Origin: Spongilla lacustris
Taxonomy: Eukaryota > Porifera > Demospongiae > Spongillida > Spongillidae
Assembly: GCA_949361645.1 (NCBI GenBank)
Contig: OX442434.1
Span: 2,533,672-2,597,671 of the forward strand
Length of the DNA stretch: 64,000 bases
Direction of reading: 5' to 3'
The position numbers and the translations under genes are program-made. Below are positions 18,500 to 29,125 of this stretch, in pieces (within the stretch, counting starts at the first letter, position 1; every line of letters begins with the position of its first letter). Below the pieces are notes generated by a model. It was not told the DNA's origin. It ran no database searches and saw nothing but the letters and a program-made list of their open reading frames with translations.

Positions 18500-20640
18500 A
18501 TGTATAACGGCAGCCCTCAAGGTCGAGTCCCGATGTACGCTAATCAATACGTGATGGCTATACATACCTGAGGGTAGCATCACCAGGGCCTATGCTAAGA
18601 AGAAGACCGAGATGCCCAAGGCGCCAGGAATAATTTGGCCTTCTGCTCAGCTGGACACTGTAAGTGGTCATTACCCGACTTGGATTCCTCTCCCCTCTTT
18701 GCTTATTACCTTCACTCTCCCTCCCTTCTCTTTGCTCCCTCCCTCCCTTCCCTCTCTCCCTCCTCTTTGCTCCCTCCCTCCCTTCCCTCTCTCCCTCCTC
18801 TTTGCTCCCTCCCTCCCTCCCTCCCTCCCTCCTCTTTGCTCCCTCCCTCCCTCCTCTTTGCTTCCTCCCTCCCTCCCCCCTCCCTCCCTCTCCCCTCTCC
18901 TTCACTCCCTCCCCCTCTCTCCCCTCTCCTTCACTCCCTCCCCCTCTCCCCTCTCCTTCACTCCCTCCCTCCCCCTCCCTCACTCCCTCTCTCTCTCTCT
19001 CACTCCCTCACTCCCTCTCTCTCTCTCTCACTCCCTCACTCCCTCCTATGCTATTGGGGAGGCCCAGCCTGAAGTGTCTCAGGATGACAGCAACCTAACA
19101 GTTGTTGGTTGCACCCACCTCCATTGGCACAAACCTCAGTGCCACCCCCTCTAGATCTCTTGCTCAACAGCAAGGAGCTGGGCGTACAAGTCCATCGCAC
19201 GAGTTGTGGCTGTTGGCTGCTGTTGACCAGTCCTCCAAAGAGGACTAGGCCACCAGGAAAAAGCCGGGAAAAATTCTCCATGACGTCTGCTACACCAATG
19301 GAGTTGGTTGGCTGGACCTATTTTGAGGATGAAGAATGGCAGCCCTTGGGTTGACGCTATGTACCCCTTAGTATGCCATGATGGATATCTCAATGATGAG
19401 ATAAGGTATGTTCCAATAGTATATATTTATCATAATACATGTGGACTAAAAAGAATTTTTAAAGTCATCTTTTATTTAACCAGTTACCATTTGTGGCATT
19501 CCAACTTAAAAGCTCCAATAGCAGTAAGGGTATTGGAGCACCAAGAATGGTACATGTATGTGCATGTCCATGTATACTAGTACACAAAGACATCAGCAGG
19601 ACCTGAATCGTACTGTACACTCGAGACTGTCATAAGTTGCACTTAGACCAGTCTGGCCATGGCCCTACAGGACCCCACCCTCTGGATAAGAATCTAAATT
19701 GTGTAACGTGCAGAGCTTCAAACCCCACTATCAGAGCTTACAGCATTCCCACAGCTGTTCCTCTCCCCCCCCCCCCCCCCTCCTCCCTGGCCAGCGGCCG
19801 TTTGATACCCCTGTTGTAACTACATATCACTACATGCGTTGTGCATGTTTACATGTGGTGTGGGAATACACGAGTTATTTATGGTGGTCATTAAATTTTC
19901 AGATGGTGTTTGAAGCATTACCACTCTCATGCATGGACAGCTCAAAATCAACTTTGAGGGACATGGCATACACAGTACAGCTAAATGATGTTGCAAATAG
20001 ATTATTCAACACTGTGCTGTCATGCCACATCACTTTGCCCTTACAACCAGGTCAGTACTCTAAATCCTATAAATGTGGAAGTTAAAAGATTTTCCCTGTG
20101 TAATAGATGCAGTATGGACTATTAAATGGTTGTTTACAGACTATCGGGTACTGGGGCTACTTTGTGTGTGGTTCAAGGATTTAGGTCATGTTCCATTGCT
20201 GACAGCCACCTTGTGGTGAGTGACTACCAAACTGAACACCTGATGTTTAGTGCTGAGGTAGTGAAGACTAGTTACTTAGGTTGAGTAGAGGGCAGTCATA
20301 GGCATTTATGACAAGTCTATAAACTGATGTCATGTTTTTAAAGGCAGGAATGGGTACGATAATTTTCCTTCCCAGCCCTACCTCACACAAATGCTGGCCT
20401 CCTCCTCTGTTTCTTTACACTCTTACAGATGCTGTTGGACACAGAGGAATTGGACAGACTGGTGCAGAACATGACAGAGGAAGCAGCTGATCAGAGGAAG
20501 CAGCTGATCAGAGGAAGCAGCTGATCAGAGGAAGCAGCTGATCAGAGGAAGCAGTGATCAGAGGAAGCAGCTGATCAGAGGGTGTCCCTTCAAGAGCTGC
20601 CTGCAAGCTGCAGACTGCCAGACATACTTGTTGAGATGTC
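18500..20640 (+). CDS. Putative spliced gene, fragmentary model
   Basis: Several plus-strand pieces look exonic but do not give a complete model. An ATG in a good context (CCACCACCATGT, 18500) opens MYNGSPQGRVPMYANQY. A segment near 18588-18660 reads AYAKKKTEMPKAPGIIWPSA and stops at a GTAAGT donor. An exon at 19903-20050 (acceptor TTTTCAG, donor GTCAGT) reads MVFEALPLSCMDSSKSTLRD and continues hydrophilic. An exon from 20429 (acceptor CTTACAG) reads MLLDTEELDRLVQNMTEEAA and runs into a 17-bp tandem repeat. I do not recognise the family. The pieces may belong to more than one gene or to a pseudogene. Confidence 0.3.
18715..19046. repeat. C/T-rich satellite (CTCCCTCCC units)
   Basis: Polypyrimidine tract of CTCCCTCCCT and CTCTCTCACTCC units, interrupting the putative gene and presumably intronic. 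Confidence 0.93.
20476..20580. repeat. 17-bp tandem repeat (AGGAAGCAGCTGATCAG)
   Basis: Six units, one lacking two bases. Each contains the palindromes CAGCTG and TGATCA. It begins inside a possible exon. Confidence 0.92.
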
Positions 20641-22166
20641 TCAAACATGATTGGTCTTCTTCTTTGTATTGTTACAATGCATTTTGTCTTATATCATTAT
20701 ATTAAATTAGCGCTGTTATATTTGTTAGTCACTCACCAGCAATGATCTTTGTCTTATGTGTTCCTAATGGCAAGCCGACTGACTACCTTGCACCAGAAGA
20801 ATTATATCCCACCAGGTTGAATTGCAGTCCATAGCTAATGATTTCATGGGACCTTGGATCCATTTAAGTAGCTGTAGAAGTCAAGGACTTGAATTGGACA
20901 TAAAGAAGATTGCTTACATTTCATTACGTATTAATGAATTTATAAATCAATAATTTTGAACCCGCAGTCAAACGAATACACAATGTACGAGGTACGATTG
21001 TAATGCTTCAGGCTTGGCAAGTTTCTGATGTTAGCGTTAGAAGTAGTGTATGCGTAGAGGGTTTCGTGCGATGATGAGTACATTCTTGTGTTTAATTTTA
21101 TTTTATTTTGGGGGGGGGGGGGGGCAATCATGTTCTTATTGATGCTCACCTCGCATGGCTGACGCAGAAGAAAGGAAAAAAAGCTACTTTAAGCATAACT
21201 GAAGATATATGTGATGGCGATACACAGGTACGTTTTGTCCACGTCTTGTCTCAGGGTTGTATCGATCGCAGACTGTACATGTGGCGATCGAGTGCACTGT
21301 GAAGGCGTTGAGTTTGGAAACGTGCCAAAGGTTAGTAAGGCCTTATGTGTTACAAGTGTTCCTTAGGTGTTGGTTTGTCACCATACACATGCCCAGGACG
21401 ACGAACGTCAATAGGTTTGTTCGCAACGTAAGTATTGTACTATGATTCTGTATGTACATGTACAATGCGTTTCTTTATGAAGGGTTTCAGACACGGAAAA
21501 CGTATAGCATCAGGTTTGTATGGATTTAATCGTGTCCTTGACATGCCCATTAGCTGTAGGTGTTTTACGGTGCACCTGGGTGAGATTTGAAAGAAGCAGG
21601 TAAATCATGCTGTGTGCACGTTGTGTTCTTTACAGTGAAGTGAGACCTGTTCCTTGCTGTGTAAAGAAGGTGAGTGTATTTAAAAGTATGAATTCTACTT
21701 TTGCAGATAGGCCATAGCTTGCTACTATGCCCACTGTTTCTTGTGGTGGAAGGAGGTTAGTGTGTTGTAAATACTGTTCCAGCGATCTTCTAGCTTGCTT
21801 CTACGCCCAGTGACCCCACTGTTTCTTGTGGTGGAAGGTAGGTGAGTACTTTTCCAGAGATCTTCTAGCTTGCTACCACTCCGTCAGGTGAGGCAGCACT
21901 TGTCTGTTGTAGTTCTTAACAACAATTTGTTCATTTAGAAGAGAAAGATGACAGGAAGTTCAGTCGAGGAATTAGTATTCATCCTCCTCAAAGGGATTAT
22001 GGGTCCTATGCAAGAACACCTCCTGTCTCGCACATTACAAATACACGCATGCGCAGGCTACTCTGCAACATTGTGGGGTGCAGGAACGAGCACCGTAATA
22101 TTAATACATTAAAATTCTAATTAATGCACTGACCACAAAAGAAATCAATGACCACAAAAGAAATCA
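20641..22166. other. No supported coding exon
   Basis: Contains a poly-G tract of 15 (21110-21124). A two- to three-copy imperfect repeat with ATCTTCTAGCTTGCT and CCCACTGTTTCTTGTGGTGG lies at about 21710-21900. A possible 5' exon ATGGCTGACGCAGAAGAAAGG is present at 21157 but its frame closes quickly. Confidence 0.4.
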
Positions 22167-22928
22167 ATGGCCACAAAACGTAAGTGCATGCATGTCGGTG
22201 CATGATACTATAAAACTACCTTCGTTAATTACTAATGTGTACGCCGCTTGATTATATAGGTTCTTACTGTGTACCTTGTAAAGAGGGTTTTGATTACCCA
22301 TCCAAGTACCGCCAGCACATCGCTGGCCGATCTCATATATTGTTTGTTGAGAGTCTTCGCATTCGGCAGTCAATGGCCAATTACACCCAGCCTACTGCTG
22401 ACAATGAAGTAAGCGCGGAGTCCCCCCCCCCCCCCCCCCCCCCCCTTCCCCCTCATACAACATATACATGTATACATATACAACCGTACATACTGCTGAA
22501 CCTAAGCTAACAAATCCATCCAGACCTGGATGTATGGCCTCATCGAGCGCTCATCCCTAAAACGGCGAATCACAATACATCCAGGTCTATAGATGGATTT
22601 GTCAGTGGATCAGCCGACTTAGTTTAAGGTACGCCCATCTAGCTGGGCTTAGTTTAGCTTACGTTCAGCAGTATAAACGGTTGTATATGTATATGTTTGT
22701 ACAACGTGTGTGTGTGTGTGTGTGGGGGGGGTGAACTGAAGTACAAACGTAAGCGTGTTGATTCTATGTATTATTATCTTGTAGCAACATAGTATTAGCG
22801 AAGATGAATTTGAAAGATCTTTACCGGCACATACTGACGAATCGAAGGATGAAGAAATGGATTTTGGAGAACAATCTGAACTTGATCTAATTGAGGAAAT
22901 CAGAGAGCAGAGCAATGATAGCTATTGA
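22167..22928 (+). CDS. Small C2H2 zinc-finger protein, three exons
   Basis: Join 22167-22179, 22260-22408, 22785-22928 gives 101 residues with consistent phases and GTAAGT/GTAAGC donors. The protein starts MATKRSYCVPCKEGFDYPSK and carries one finger, C-x2-C-x12-H-x4-H form (YCVPCKEGFDYPSKYRQH then IAGRSH). It ends in an acidic tail (ISEDEFERSLPAH, DEEMDFGEQSELDLIEEI). Exon 1 supplies only four codons and part of the fifth, which is why no long frame shows it. The second intron holds a poly-C tract and a foldback repeat. Nucleic-acid binding is likely; its role is unknown. It could be the 5' part of the transposase-like gene that starts 900 bp downstream, but it has its own stop. Confidence 0.6.
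22422..22445. repeat. Poly-C tract (24 C) in intron
   Basis: 24 uninterrupted C directly after the exon 2 donor region of the small zinc-finger gene. Confidence 0.97.
22457..22712. repeat. Foldback (MITE-like) repeat in intron
   Basis: Left arm CATATACATGTATACATATA, ACCG, ACTGCTGAAC, AAATCCATC, GACCTGGATGTA is mirrored in reverse complement on the right (TACATCCAGGTC..., GATGGATTTG, GTTCAGCAGT, CGGTTGTATATGTATATG). The right arm has an extra insert of about 60 bases. Confidence 0.75.
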
Positions 22929-23756
22929 GACAATCCATAGTAGAGCACCACAACTTTTGCCACGACCCTCTCAAATCCTTTTCATTTTTCAGCAATCTGA
23001 TAGGGCTCATTGAGATTAGTTATTATGCACAGTTTCACTTTCGGATACACTTCGGTTAATTGACAATATTTTGTCAACTTCGTAAGCGCCACGAAATTTT
23101 GTGATCACTATGACTGTTTTGCAAAGCTACAGCAATGTGTCCATAAGGTTTTGATTGAAACTTACTAACACTAGAATGCACTCACCTCATGGGTGTACAC
23201 ATATGTATGTGTTGTGTGAAAACCTTAATAAACTTAATATTTTGACTAGTTGTTTTACACTTCTCAAATTATCTCAAAACACCCCTATTCATTTCTCTAT
23301 TTCAATTTAACCCCATGACAAGACAGGTTATGAAGTAGTTAATGCATTAAAATTAATTTAGGGTATCCGTTCCACTAGTAAGTTATAAATTGATTTGTGT
23401 CAAAAACATTAGGTTTCTTTGAGCTGCCGCTTGACCACAAAGTTTACACAGACGTAACGATGCTATTAAAACAGACGTAACTACGATAGAAGGGCGTAGC
23501 CCAAGTTGCAAAAGAACGGGAAGGTCACGTTGCACGCTGCGCTACGCTTGCTAATACGCACTTTTAGCACGTATGACACTTCAATTCCGATACAACAATA
23601 GTGGCGCTCTATAAAGCATAGCAAAACTGTACGTGCTATATTTATCTACTCATATACATGTGCACAAAGAATCACACCATATGTGTAGTGCTGTAGCAAC
23701 AAAAAAAAAAAAAAAAAAAACTAACTGCTCAGTCCAACTTGAAGGGCTCTTCGAGC
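22929..23756. other. Intergenic, no gene seen
   Basis: AT-rich, with a poly-A run of about 20 at 23700-23720. No coding or structured element apart from the hairpin that follows. Confidence 0.5.
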
Positions 23757-23836
23757 GATACAGTATCACTAAGCCTGTAGCAGTGGGGGTCATTGACCCC
23801 CACTGCTACAGGCTACAGGCTTAGTGATACTGTATG
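23757..23836. repeat. Near-perfect hairpin
   Basis: ATACAGTATCACTAAGCC, TGTAGCAGTGGGGGTCA is followed at once by its reverse complement, with one extra TACAGGC unit in the right arm. Arms are about 35 bases with no loop to speak of. It abuts the truncated 5' end of the transposase-like gene. Confidence 0.9.
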
Positions 23837-23852
23837 TATGTAATCTTGGTCC

Positions 23853-24518
23853 CTGGTTATTGCGGGTCTTCCTCGTCACTTCAATGCAAGAAAAGAAAAC
23901 ATACACTTCATTTCCTGTTCTGACAAACTATCATCTTTGGAGTTATGCAAGCCTATTGCCCAACAGCTTACTATGTTGGAGACTGACGGAGTGGTAGTTT
24001 TTGATGCCCTGAACCAGGAAGAGGTGTTGGTGGTGGCTCCTGTGCTGTGCATTGTCTGCGACAATCCAATGGCATCTAAACTCTGTAATCATCTAGGCAG
24101 TAGTGCACTGAAGTATTGTCGTCTGTGTATGGTAAGTTAAGAATTATTAGAAAAACACTTCAAAATTTTTCATATCCCAATAAAGGTGGACAGAACTCGC
24201 GATCCTTATGCCCTTTGTGAAAAGAGATGCAAATGCAGGGCAGTGGAGCAGATGAGTGAGATAAAAGCTCAGCGAACTGAAGTTGCGAAGGTTGAGAAGA
24301 GAAAAGAATATGGGCTGAGAGAGGATGATAATCCGCTACTTGATATCCCTGCTGATATTTATGAGTAAGTGCTAATGCTAGTTGTCATAGCCATAGTGTG
24401 GCTCAGCATCTCTTAATTTTTTTCTTTCAGTTTTAACCTTCCCATAGAAGTTCTCCACACACTTCTACTCGGAGCTTGCAAATATCTGTTGAAGGAAACC
24501 ATGCCCACTCTCAGACCA
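23853..24518 (+). pseudogene. Tnp2/KDZ-like transposase-domain gene, 5' part
   Basis: Three plus-strand exons: about 23853-24131, 24186-24364 and 24431-24518, with GTAAG donors and matching phases. They encode AGLPRHFNARKENIHF, LELCKPIAQQLTMLE, VLVVAPVLCIVCDNPMASKL, ALKYCRLCMVDRTRDPYAL and FNLPIEVLHTLLLGACKYLL. The CDNPxASxxxNxxGxxxxxxCRxCM and PxEVLHTxLLGxxKYLL motifs match a metazoan family I know as uncharacterised Tnp2/KDZ transposase-like proteins. The 5' end begins without ATG or clear acceptor next to the hairpin, and the coding sequence is cut at about 24518 by the DIRS element. It resumes at 29126. Confidence 0.65.
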
Positions 24519-24635
24519 ATACACGTTTCTGTCGGTTGAACGTAGTGAATTAGACAGAAACTATGCTCCCTCTGTATGTGATTGGTTGTACAGCACGTGA
24601 TGTGACCACGTGGCGGTAGAGGTATATAAGGTTAT

Positions 24636-25433
24636 GTGAGCGGGAAAGAAGTCATTCTAGGTTGCCAGTGCACGTTTTCTGTTAACTTGATGTCACGCGA
24701 CGGTTCACCAGTACGTGGCAAAGAGGGAACCTCAGCTACTGAGGAATCCTTCCGATCCGATAAGGAGAGAGTGGAGTCAGGCGACCAGCTTACCAAGCTT
24801 TTGGAAGAGGTCCGACGGCTCCGGGAGGGACAAGAGGATGCCGTGTTGAAGCTGGAGAGGGGTGCTCGCCGTGACCCGTACTTGTTGAAGCGTCGCGGCA
24901 ATGAAAATCAATTCCGCTTCTGTGAGGAGCTGGCAGACCGCGTGACCACCGCCAGCAGCAGCGTGGCCCGAGCGGAACGTGGTGGCGGGAAAGCGGCCTT
25001 CGACCGGGCCAAGGAAGCGCTGCGGGAAGGTATGGATCTCATTTCCCGCAGGCAGAAGCTCATCAAGTTCGCCGATCGGTCCGAGACCGGTTGGGCAGTA
25101 GTAGAAGAGTACGTCGATGACGACCTCGCGGACGACTCGGAGGACGAAAAACGCATGGAGCGGGCGGAGAGGATGGCCGAGCGTAAGCTGGCTAAGAAGC
25201 ACAAAGCCACCCAGGAAACCGGGCGGATGAAGCGGAGGTTTCCTTTCGGTGGGAGCTCGAGACAAGAGGAAGTCCCACCTCCCAGGCCTCACAGCTTTTG
25301 CCTACCCCGCGGGCTCCGTTTCAACCTTCTAGCGGGTCCGGAGTCCCGTCGTTTGGTGGTGCATAGGGAGGGTGCTTCCAGTGTGGCCAATTCGGTCATA
25401 TCAAGCGGGACTGTCCCAGGAAAGCGCTCGTGA
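24636..25433 (+). CDS. gag: DIRS-like gag
   Basis: 265-codon frame. The likely true start is the ATG at 24690 (MSRDGSPVRGKEG). A coiled N-terminus leads to RRGNENQFRFCEELADRV, AKEALREGMDLISRRQKL, IKFADRSETGWAVVEEYVDD and a charged ERAERMAERKLAKKHK tail. Metazoan DIRS gag proteins share this block. The expected CCHC knuckle (CFQCGQFGHIKRDC, 25373-25414) is present, but in the pol frame and behind a TAG at 25364. The gag end is therefore frame-broken relative to its knuckle. Confidence 0.75.
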   Translation: MSGKEVILGCQCTFSVNLMSRDGSPVRGKEGTSATEESFRSDKERVESGDQLTKLLEEVRRLREGQEDAVLKLERGARRDPYLLKRRGNENQFRFCEELADRVTTASSSVARAERGGGKAAFDRAKEALREGMDLISRRQKLIKFADRSETGWAVVEEYVDDDLADDSEDEKRMERAERMAERKLAKKHKATQETGRMKRRFPFGGSSRQEEVPPPRPHSFCLPRGLRFNLLAGPESRRLVVHREGASSVANSVISSGTVPGKRS

Positions 25434-27454
25434 CGGGTTCCCTGTATCCTTCCCATGAGTCAGATGAGGGGGTAACGAGTAGTAAGGGTGTTGATTATGA
25501 AGGAATTTTGACATCTGATAGTGAGGATGTGGGTGGTAGGTGCTGGGATTTTCAGCAGGATGGGTCTATAAGCAATGATGTACACTCTGTAAAAGGGGGC
25601 CTGGGTAAATGCGTGGATTTTTGGCGAGATGAATTGTGTGCTTCTCCATGGCTTATAGATACCATTGTTAAGGGATATGTATTACCTTTTGTAGCAGAAC
25701 CCACACACTACTGTCGTGCTAACCAACGTTCAGCAATTGTAGAAGCTGAGTTTGTTGAGATAGCAATAAAAGAATTGCTAGAGGGTGGATATGTTGATAG
25801 AGTTGATGAACAACCGCATGTGTGCAGTCCTATTTCAGTTGTATGTAGTGGTAGTGGGAAGAAACGATTAGTAGTGAACCTAAGGCATGTTAATCGTTTT
25901 TTGTTGAAACAGAGTTGTAAGTATGAGGATATGCGTTTGGCTATGTTGCTATTCAAACCAGGTGAGTGGATGTTTTCGTTTGATCTTAAGTCTGGTTACC
26001 ATCATGTTGATATTGTGCCGCATCACCAAAAATATTTGGGTTTTGAGTGGGGAGGGAAGTATTTTGTTTTCACTGTGTTGCCATTTGGGTTATCCACAGC
26101 ACCATATGTTTTTACTAAACTATTGCGGCCTTTAGTGCGATTGTGGCGGGGTAAAGGCCAAAAAGCTATTCTTTACTTGGATGATGGTATTTGTGCAGTT
26201 GCGGGTGAAAGGGAGGCAGGCATTACTAGTCAGTGGGTAAAGAGTACCTTGTCTAAGGCAGGAGTTGTTGTCAACGAGGCTAAATCAACATGGGCCCCAA
26301 CACAGAAGTTGCAGTGGCTTGGTTTTACCATTGATCTAGTGCATGGGCAGGTGTCTGTACCTGAAAAGAAGCTAACCAATCTCAGGAGGTTATTAGAGGA
26401 TGCTTGCATGCAGGATTATGCAGGTGCTAGACACATAGCCAGCTTGATTGGTAAAATTATTTCAATGGGTCTAGCGTTTGGTCCCATAGCCAGATTTATG
26501 ACTAGGGGGTTGTATGCAATGCTTCAAACTAGGAATGCATGGTGCGAGATACTAAAACTATCAGCAGATGCAAAAATGGAGCTCACCTTCTGGAAGCAGT
26601 CCATAGGAAAAGTCAATGGTCAGCCTATATGGCACAGCCCATCTGCTGTTAGAATCGCATACTCAGATGCAAGTAATACAGGATATGGAGGGTATATGGT
26701 GGAGCATGGTATGCATGTGGCACAAGGGAACTGGTTAGAGCATGAAGCCAAGCAAAGTTCCACCTGGAGGGAACTGGTGGCAGTGTGTAGGGTTTTACAG
26801 GCCATTGCCAGTAAACTGGTTAATATGAGGGTGCGTTGGTTCACTGATAACCAAAACGTGGTGCACATTTTGCGAGTTGGGAGTGCTAAGCCACATCTGC
26901 AGTCAGAGGCTGTTGCTGTTTTTGGGCTATGTTTAGCTAATAACATTCGGTTAGAGCCCGAATGGATTCCACGGGAAGAGAATCATATGGCAGATTATAT
27001 CAGCCGGATTGTGGACCATGATGACTGGTCGTTGGACCCAAGTATGTTTGAAGCATTGGATGATTTGTGGGGCCCTCATACAGTGGATAGATTTGCCACA
27101 CATTACAATTCTCAGTTGGAGCGTTTTAACTCCCGATATGCTTGTCCTGGTTCTGAAGCAGTGGATTCCTTTACTGCTGATTGGGGTGGGGAAAATAATT
27201 GGTGGTGTCCTCCACCATGTCTAGTGACAAGGGTAATAGGGCATGCAGAGGTTTGCAAAGCACAAGGTACTCTCGTAGTACCTGCATGGCAGTCAGCCCA
27301 CTATTGGCCCGTACTATGCTCAGATGGAGTTTCGTTTGCACCATTTGTTGTAGATATGGTATATTACCCCTGCACACAGAACTGGTACAGCCTGGTAGGT
27401 CTGGATCAGCCTTGTTTGATCACAAGCACCCTAATACAGCTATGTTGGCATTGA
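25367..27454 (+). CDS. pol: DIRS-like zinc knuckle plus RT-RNase H polyprotein
   Basis: Open from the TAG at 25364 through the zinc knuckle to 27454. RT motifs: NLRHVNRFL, FSFDLKSGYHHVDI, FTVLPFGLSTAPYVFTKL and the catalytic ILYLDDG. RNase H: AYSDASNTGYGGYM, WRELVAVCRVL, WFTDNQNVVHIL and EWIPREENHMADYISR. It ends with the DIRS-typical methyltransferase-like region (VDRFATHYNSQLERFNSR, VDSFTADWGGENNWWCPPP, VVPAWQSAHYWPVL). Together these identify a DIRS-type rather than gypsy-type enzyme. It is well preserved, with no stops over 2 kb. Confidence 0.92.
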   Translation, partial: GGCFQCGQFGHIKRDCPRKALVTGSLYPSHESDEGVTSSKGVDYEGILTSDSEDVGGRCWDFQQDGSISNDVHSVKGGLGKCVDFWRDELCASPWLIDTIVKGYVLPFVAEPTHYCRANQRSAIVEAEFVEIAIKELLEGGYVDRVDEQPHVCSPISVVCSGSGKKRLVVNLRHVNRFLLKQSCKYEDMRLAMLLFKPGEWMFSFDLKSGYHHVDIVPHHQKYLGFEWGGKYFVFTVLPFGLSTAPYVFTKLLRPLVRLWRGKGQKAILYLDDGICAVAGEREAGITSQWVKSTLSKAGVVVNEAKSTWAPTQKLQWLGFTIDLVHGQVSVPEKKLTNLRRLLEDACMQDYAGARHIASLIGKIISMGLAFGPIARFMTRGLYAMLQTRNAWCEILKLSADAKMELTFWKQSIGKVNGQPIWHSPSAVRIAYSDASNTGYGGYMVEHGMHVAQGNWLEHEAKQSSTWRELVAVCRVLQAIASKLVNMRVRWFTDNQNVVHILRVGSAKPHLQSEAVAVFGLCLANNIRLEPEWIPREENHMADYISRIVDHDDWSLDPSMFEALDDLWGPHTVDRFATHYNSQLERFNSRYACPGSEAVDSFTADWGGENNWWCPPPCLVTRVIGHAEVCKAQGTLVVPAWQSAHYWPVLCSDGVSFAPFVVDMVYYPCTQNWYSLVGLDQPCLITSTLIQLCWH

Positions 27455-27537
27455 AAATTCGCTTCTGAACTTATGCATGGGACCTCATTTTTTGACAGCT
27501 TGTGCTGATGTCAACCTAGACGTGTTGTCTGATATAT

Positions 27538-27895
27538 GTTCAGCCGTTTGGCTGGTGTCAACCTATGTGTGTTGACAAGGTGTTCAGCCGTTTGGCTGGT
27601 GTCAACCTATGTGTGTTGACAAGGTGTTCAGCCGTTTGGCTGGTGTCAACCTATGTGTGTTGACAAGGTGTTCAGCCGTTTGGCTGGTGTCAGCCTATGC
27701 GTGTTGATGGATGTGTGTTCAGCAGTTTGGCTGGTGTCAACCTATGTGTGTTGACAAGGTGTTCAGCCGTTTGGCTGGTGTCAACCTATGTGTGTTGACA
27801 AGGTGTTCAGCCGTTTGGCTGGTGTCAACCTATGTGTGTTGACAAGGTGTTCAGCCGTTTGGCTGGTGTCAACCTATGCGTGTTGACAAGGTGTT
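27538..27895. repeat. 44-bp tandem repeat inside the DIRS element
   Basis: Eight units of about 44 bp. Each has two perfect inverted repeats: CAGCC-GTTT-GGCTG and TGTCAAC-CTATGTGT-GTTGACA. One unit near 27673-27725 is longer and variant. It lies between pol and the recombinase gene. Confidence 0.93.
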
Positions 27896-27976
27896 CAGAA
27901 CAGGATGCACATATTCAAGCAACGCACGTAGTAGGCATGTACATGTAGTGACAAGGGCAGGGTTGGTATATGTTCC

Positions 27977-29018
27977 ATGCTGTTATGGCCATCTTGTTTT
28001 CTTTCTGCCGTAGATGTATTCTCCTTTGGAGTCTGGCCTCTGCTGTCAAACCTGGAGGACCCAGAGCTTAGGCGGCTGGCCAAAGCATTGCCAGCTACAG
28101 TCCTGAGATGTAAGGCTGACTCTACCACTAAGAAATATCTAGGAGCCTTTCAGAGGTGGAAGACATGGGCAGAGGCCAGACGGGGGGTCCCAAGCTTCCC
28201 TGTACAGGAGATCCATTTGGTGCTGTACTTGCAGCACCTAAGTGAGTCCGTTCAGTCAAAATCAGCTGTAGAGGAGGCAGTGCATGCTGTTTCATGGTTG
28301 CACCAGATGGCAGGTTTGCCATCCATTGCAGGGTCCCCCATAGTGCAAGCTACTTTGGGTGGCCTTAGGCGGGAACTAGCTAAGCCCAAAAAGCGTAAGG
28401 AACCTGTTACAGCAGAGATGTTACTGGCCATGGTAGAAGCAGCTGGGCCATCCCCTTCCCTTACAGAGGTTCGCTTACTGGCCATCTGCCTTGTAGCATT
28501 TGCAAGTTTCCTAAGATGTGAGGAGTTACTGAAGCTAAGATGTGCTGACGTGGCCTTTAACACCGAGGGCATGGTAATAAACATTACGTCCAGTAAGACA
28601 GACCAATACAGGGAGGGTGCGTCATTAGTGATCGCTCATACGGGCACAGCCACATGTCCAGTAAGCATGATGCAAAGATATTTTTCCATGGGTCACCTAG
28701 TGCATGATTCACAAGACTATCTGTTCAGGGGAATAATGCACACCAAGTCTGGTGAATGCTTGCGCAACGGGGGGTAGCCTTAGCTATTCTAGGCTGAGGG
28801 AATTGTTGTTGGAGATGATCAGTAGCCTTGGTATGGACCCTAAGTTATTTGGGATGCACAGCCTGCGGGCTGGTGGTGCCACAGCAGCTGCTAACGCGGG
28901 GGTGCCTGATAGGCTATTCAAGCGCCATGGGAGGTGGAAGTCAGAGTCAGCAAAAGATGGGTACGTAAAGGACTCTGTTGAGAGCCGCTTGGAAATTTCT
29001 AAGAACTTGGGCATCTAA
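27977..29018 (+). CDS. DIRS-like tyrosine recombinase, frameshifted
   Basis: Two overlapping frames (27977-28777 and 28752-29018). The first has the SAM-like N-domain (LRCKADSTTKKYLGAFQRW) and the first catalytic arginine (FLRCEELLKLR). It also has the central SSKTDQYREG lysine region. The second carries HSLRAGGATAAANAGV, KRHGRWKS and the YVKDS tyrosine. R, K, H-x-x-R, W and Y are therefore all present. The break lies in a run of six G at about 28770, so it may be a sequencing error. The enzyme resolves circular DNA intermediates into the chromosome. Confidence 0.88.
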
Positions 29019-29125
29019 TCAGCTTTCTTTGGACATCTAGTTGGCAGTCGTGCACAGGCGACGCTGCACCAAAGTTGTCAATATGCATGGGGTAAGGGTG
29101 GTGTACATGTACGAGGAGGGAGTGG

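Larger units (their letters stand above)
24519..29125 (+). mobile_element. DIRS-like tyrosine-recombinase retroelement
   Basis: Gag-like frame, RT/RNase H frame and a tyrosine recombinase lie in DIRS order on the plus strand, with no DDE integrase and no LTRs. Boundaries are inferred from where the host transposase-like coding sequence stops (TLRP) and resumes (KREILARVKAF). I found no convincing terminal repeats, and DIRS elements do not make target duplications. A TATATAAGG box at about 24622 precedes the gag frame. The gag/pol and recombinase frames each have breaks. Confidence 0.85.

Noticed and set aside
24519..29125. Terminal or split repeats of the DIRS element
   Set aside because: I compared the two inferred ends by eye and found no convincing inverted or split direct repeats; exact ends remain unproven.
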